The notes under the pieces: model-generated | What the model was told of the DNA's origin: nothing | Database searches by the model: none | The model's input: only the letters and a program-made list of their open reading frames with translations | Shown: positions 62,034-64,000 of the stretch, in pieces | How positions within the stretch are numbered: the stretch's first letter is position 1 | Layout of the letters: every line of letters begins with the position of its first letter | Assembly (NCBI GenBank): GCA_021234155.1 | Contig: JAJEKV010000006.1 | Span: 9,019,003 to 9,083,002 of the forward strand | Direction: 5' to 3' | Source of the DNA: Isoetes taiwanensis | Lineage: Eukaryota > Streptophyta > Lycopodiopsida > Isoetales > Isoetaceae | Length of the DNA: 64,000 nt | Program-made: the position numbers and the translations under genes

Positions 62034-63085
62034 TGAGGAAGAGAAGGAAGAGGAAGGAAGGGAAGGAAGGAAGTTTATTTTAACGGGGCCCAGGCCAGGC
62101 CTAAAGGGCCCACATGAGAGAGAACAAAGCCAAAAACCCCAAATACCAAAACAAACAATGTATCAGACAAGAGAACCCTAATACCGGGATGAAAAACCCC
62201 CACTTGAGGAGGAAAAACCCTGGCAGGTAGGCTCTAAAATGCACCAGCTGCGGAAGGGAAGTGCAGGCGGGCGTGCGGGGATGTAGAAACCCGCCGCTAC
62301 CATAGGTGATACAAGTAGCCGATGTGGCGGTGTCGAACATCTGGTCGATTATTACCTTTGCTACGGACATGGGCATATCTTCAGGCATGTTGGAGAGACA
62401 TGGTACTCATCCTCTATCACGTGCATCTCACGGCGACATATCCTTTCCTCCACTGGGGATCGTGCACTTCATTCAACCCCCGGTAGGCACATTTCCAATT
62501 CGGGAGGCTAATGAGACGTCCCTTATGGCAGCAATGGCTCTGGTTTCTTCAGGATGTGTGCTTTCAAGTAGATGGGGTCCGTACTCAGGGCGAGGTTCAA
62601 TGCGTGATGGTGCTGCATGTTGGGCTTTGCAGGTAGAGGCATCCACGGTGGCAGCATAGGCCATCCATTTTGCCCGATGCGCCGAATACTTGATTGCCAC
62701 TGTCATTGGTTAATCCATAGACCTCCTAAACTGCATCCCTTACCCGATTGCTTTCGTGCCATACCCTCTTAATGGCTCTCTCAAATGATTCAATAAGCAG
62801 AAAGCCGAGAATTCACCACGGAAGACTTCGTATAAACTAGTGAGGGTAATGCGGAGGGGCACCGCAATGTTTCATCGTATACTAGGGGTTTAAATCCCCT
62901 CTTACACGACATTCTAGTGTATTTTCTCCACGAAGGGGTGTTTTCCAACTTACTTTTGCGTATGCATATAGGGGGTGTTTCTTCTCACCTTAAGCACTTG
63001 GTGGCATATGCTCATGTGATAGCGTGAATCCAGGAAGATGGGGTGTAAATAATGATTATACAGGCGGACTCAATAAAATGAAAGA
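62034..63085 (-). mobile_element. LINE B, copy 2
   Basis: Counterpart of 28,201-29,310, with a degenerate (TTCC)n tail. Its minus-strand frames (62,473-62,706 and 62,101-62,388) show a longer reading, for example 'EYGPHLLESTHPEETR', than copy 1. This suggests LINE B once encoded a protein here that I do not recognise. Confidence 0.6.
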
Positions 63086-63619
63086 GATGCGCGCTAAAAT
63101 AATTTCAAAAGTGTTGAGCAAATTGTGGGACTTCGAATGGCAGTCTTTGCCCGAAAATGTTTTATGACAGAAGCGTTAATAGCTTATGGTACGTACATGG
63201 AGAACAATCTTATCTTCTATCTAATATTAGCGGGAAAATTAGAATCTTGATTTCTCAGCTGAACTTCCTCATCATTTGCACATTGAGACATGTAGGTGGC
63301 ATGGTGCTCCTCGACATATAAGGTAGTATCAAGTTGTCTTGACCCTAAAGATTGGTCACGTTGCCTATAATCATTTCACGAAAAAAATATAACATTTGAA
63401 CATTCTTGGGATTCTTTATACCTCAAATTTCCTTAGTTCTTATCTTAAGGATGTTTGGAAGGAGGATATTCTTAATATGGAAGTCCTTGAAGCTCACGGT
63501 GCCTTTGTTTAAGTGCCGCCTATGGATTATATATCTTTGTAATATGCTTAGCCATATGGACTGAGGGGTCTTAAATGGCGTGATCAACATAAATTAAATT
63601 AAATTAAATTAAATTAAAT
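63086..63619 (+). mobile_element. LINE A C-terminal domain and (AAATT)n tail, copy 2
   Basis: Counterpart of 29,310-29,862, ending in the AAATT tract at 63,591-63,619. Confidence 0.75.
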
Positions 63620-64000
63620 GCCACCAAAGTATTGAACCCTTAGGGTGAAGGAACTTATTCCAAACCCTTGTCAAGTACAAATCCAAATCTCTTGTAAAAT
63701 TTTATAAGCGCCATCTAGCATATAGCGAAGGGCAACTAGGTAATAAGAAGGAGTATACAAAGCTGGTAAAAAATATTTTTTCTTTATGGCGGACTCATAG
63801 CATCTCCCGCCTGACCTTTGTTATCATCAGCGGCCCCTATAACCAAGGCAAGTTTTTACGCCATTTTCTTCCACACATCCATCTTGAGATAAAAACTATG
63901 TTTGAAACTCAACCCAAAGGTATCGCGATCCTCATGGTACCAAGCATGAATTGAGATAATACCTACTTGAGCCCATTGTCATCTTATGAGTGGGTAGAGT
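63620..64000 (-). mobile_element. Antisense L1 remnant, copy 2, cut by the window
   Basis: Counterpart of 29,863-30,242. It shows that the duplicated unit extends past LINE A into the L1 remnant and beyond the window edge. Confidence 0.65.

Larger units (their letters stand above)
49864..64000. repeat. Duplicated ~15 kb block, copy 2 (truncated by the window)
   Basis: Colinear and same-strand with 15,286-30,242. Runs of 30-80 identical bases alternate with short garbled patches. One larger difference is a ~0.6 kb loss in the gypsy RT/RNase H region. No coding frame of the first copy's pol survives for more than a short distance. Confidence 0.93.

Overview
The window looks like nuclear DNA of a land plant. 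The genes are intron-split with canonical GT..AG junctions, and AT-rich sequence is packed with Ty3/gypsy, Ty1/copia, L1-type and other LINE remnants. The retroelement primer-binding site matches plant initiator tRNA-Met. Two weaker clues point to a seed-free vascular plant such as a fern: a LINE reverse transcriptase with an '..FGLYTDELE..' type block and a distinctive C-terminal domain, and a beta-class N4/N6 DNA-methyltransferase-like gene, a family I associate with seed-free plants. The lineage is inference only.

Layout. 1-972: 5' part of a cytochrome P450 gene (minus strand), running off the left edge. 3.47-4.44 kb: 5'-truncated L1. 5,945-8,076: a complete five-exon, 495-codon CYP72-clan P450 (minus), tandem paralogue of the first. 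8.9-15.3 kb: mostly non-coding, with a broken subtilase exon, two small tandem duplications, a ~560 bp foldback and a Helitron-like 3' terminus at 15,258-15,285. 15,286-30,242: first copy of a ~15 kb duplicated block holding copia remnants and a LINE ('LINE A') split by a whole Ty3/gypsy chromovirus (19,324-27,736, TSD ATAGT) and by a second LINE in opposite orientation. 29.86-31.6 kb: antisense L1 remnant. 32.0-33.57 kb: a LINE with ORF1 but no ORF2. 33.8-37.6 kb: a degenerate multi-exon DNA methyltransferase-like gene (minus). 37.7-38.75 kb: local direct duplications. 44.5-46.67 kb: exons of a multi-exon gene I do not recognise (minus). 43.15-43.73 and 47.56-49.4 kb: L1 remnants. 49,864-64,000: second copy of the block, with the same nested insertions at the same sites, running off the right edge.

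The only gene that reads through cleanly is the P450 at 5.9-8.1 kb. Its membrane anchor and haem-thiolate motifs imply an ER monooxygenase. Most of the rest is transposon archaeology. The retroelement is itself unusual: gag is almost absent, and one expected integrase catalytic Asp is Asn in both copies.

Quality caution. The four copies of the same LTR and the two copies of the 15 kb block agree over long stretches, then differ in short garbled patches that sit mainly on CAG/CTG/CCGG-type (CHG) contexts. That is the pattern expected from uncorrected nanopore reads over CHG-methylated plant heterochromatin. Many frameshifts in 15-30 kb and 38-64 kb may therefore be sequence error, and the duplication itself could be an assembly artefact.
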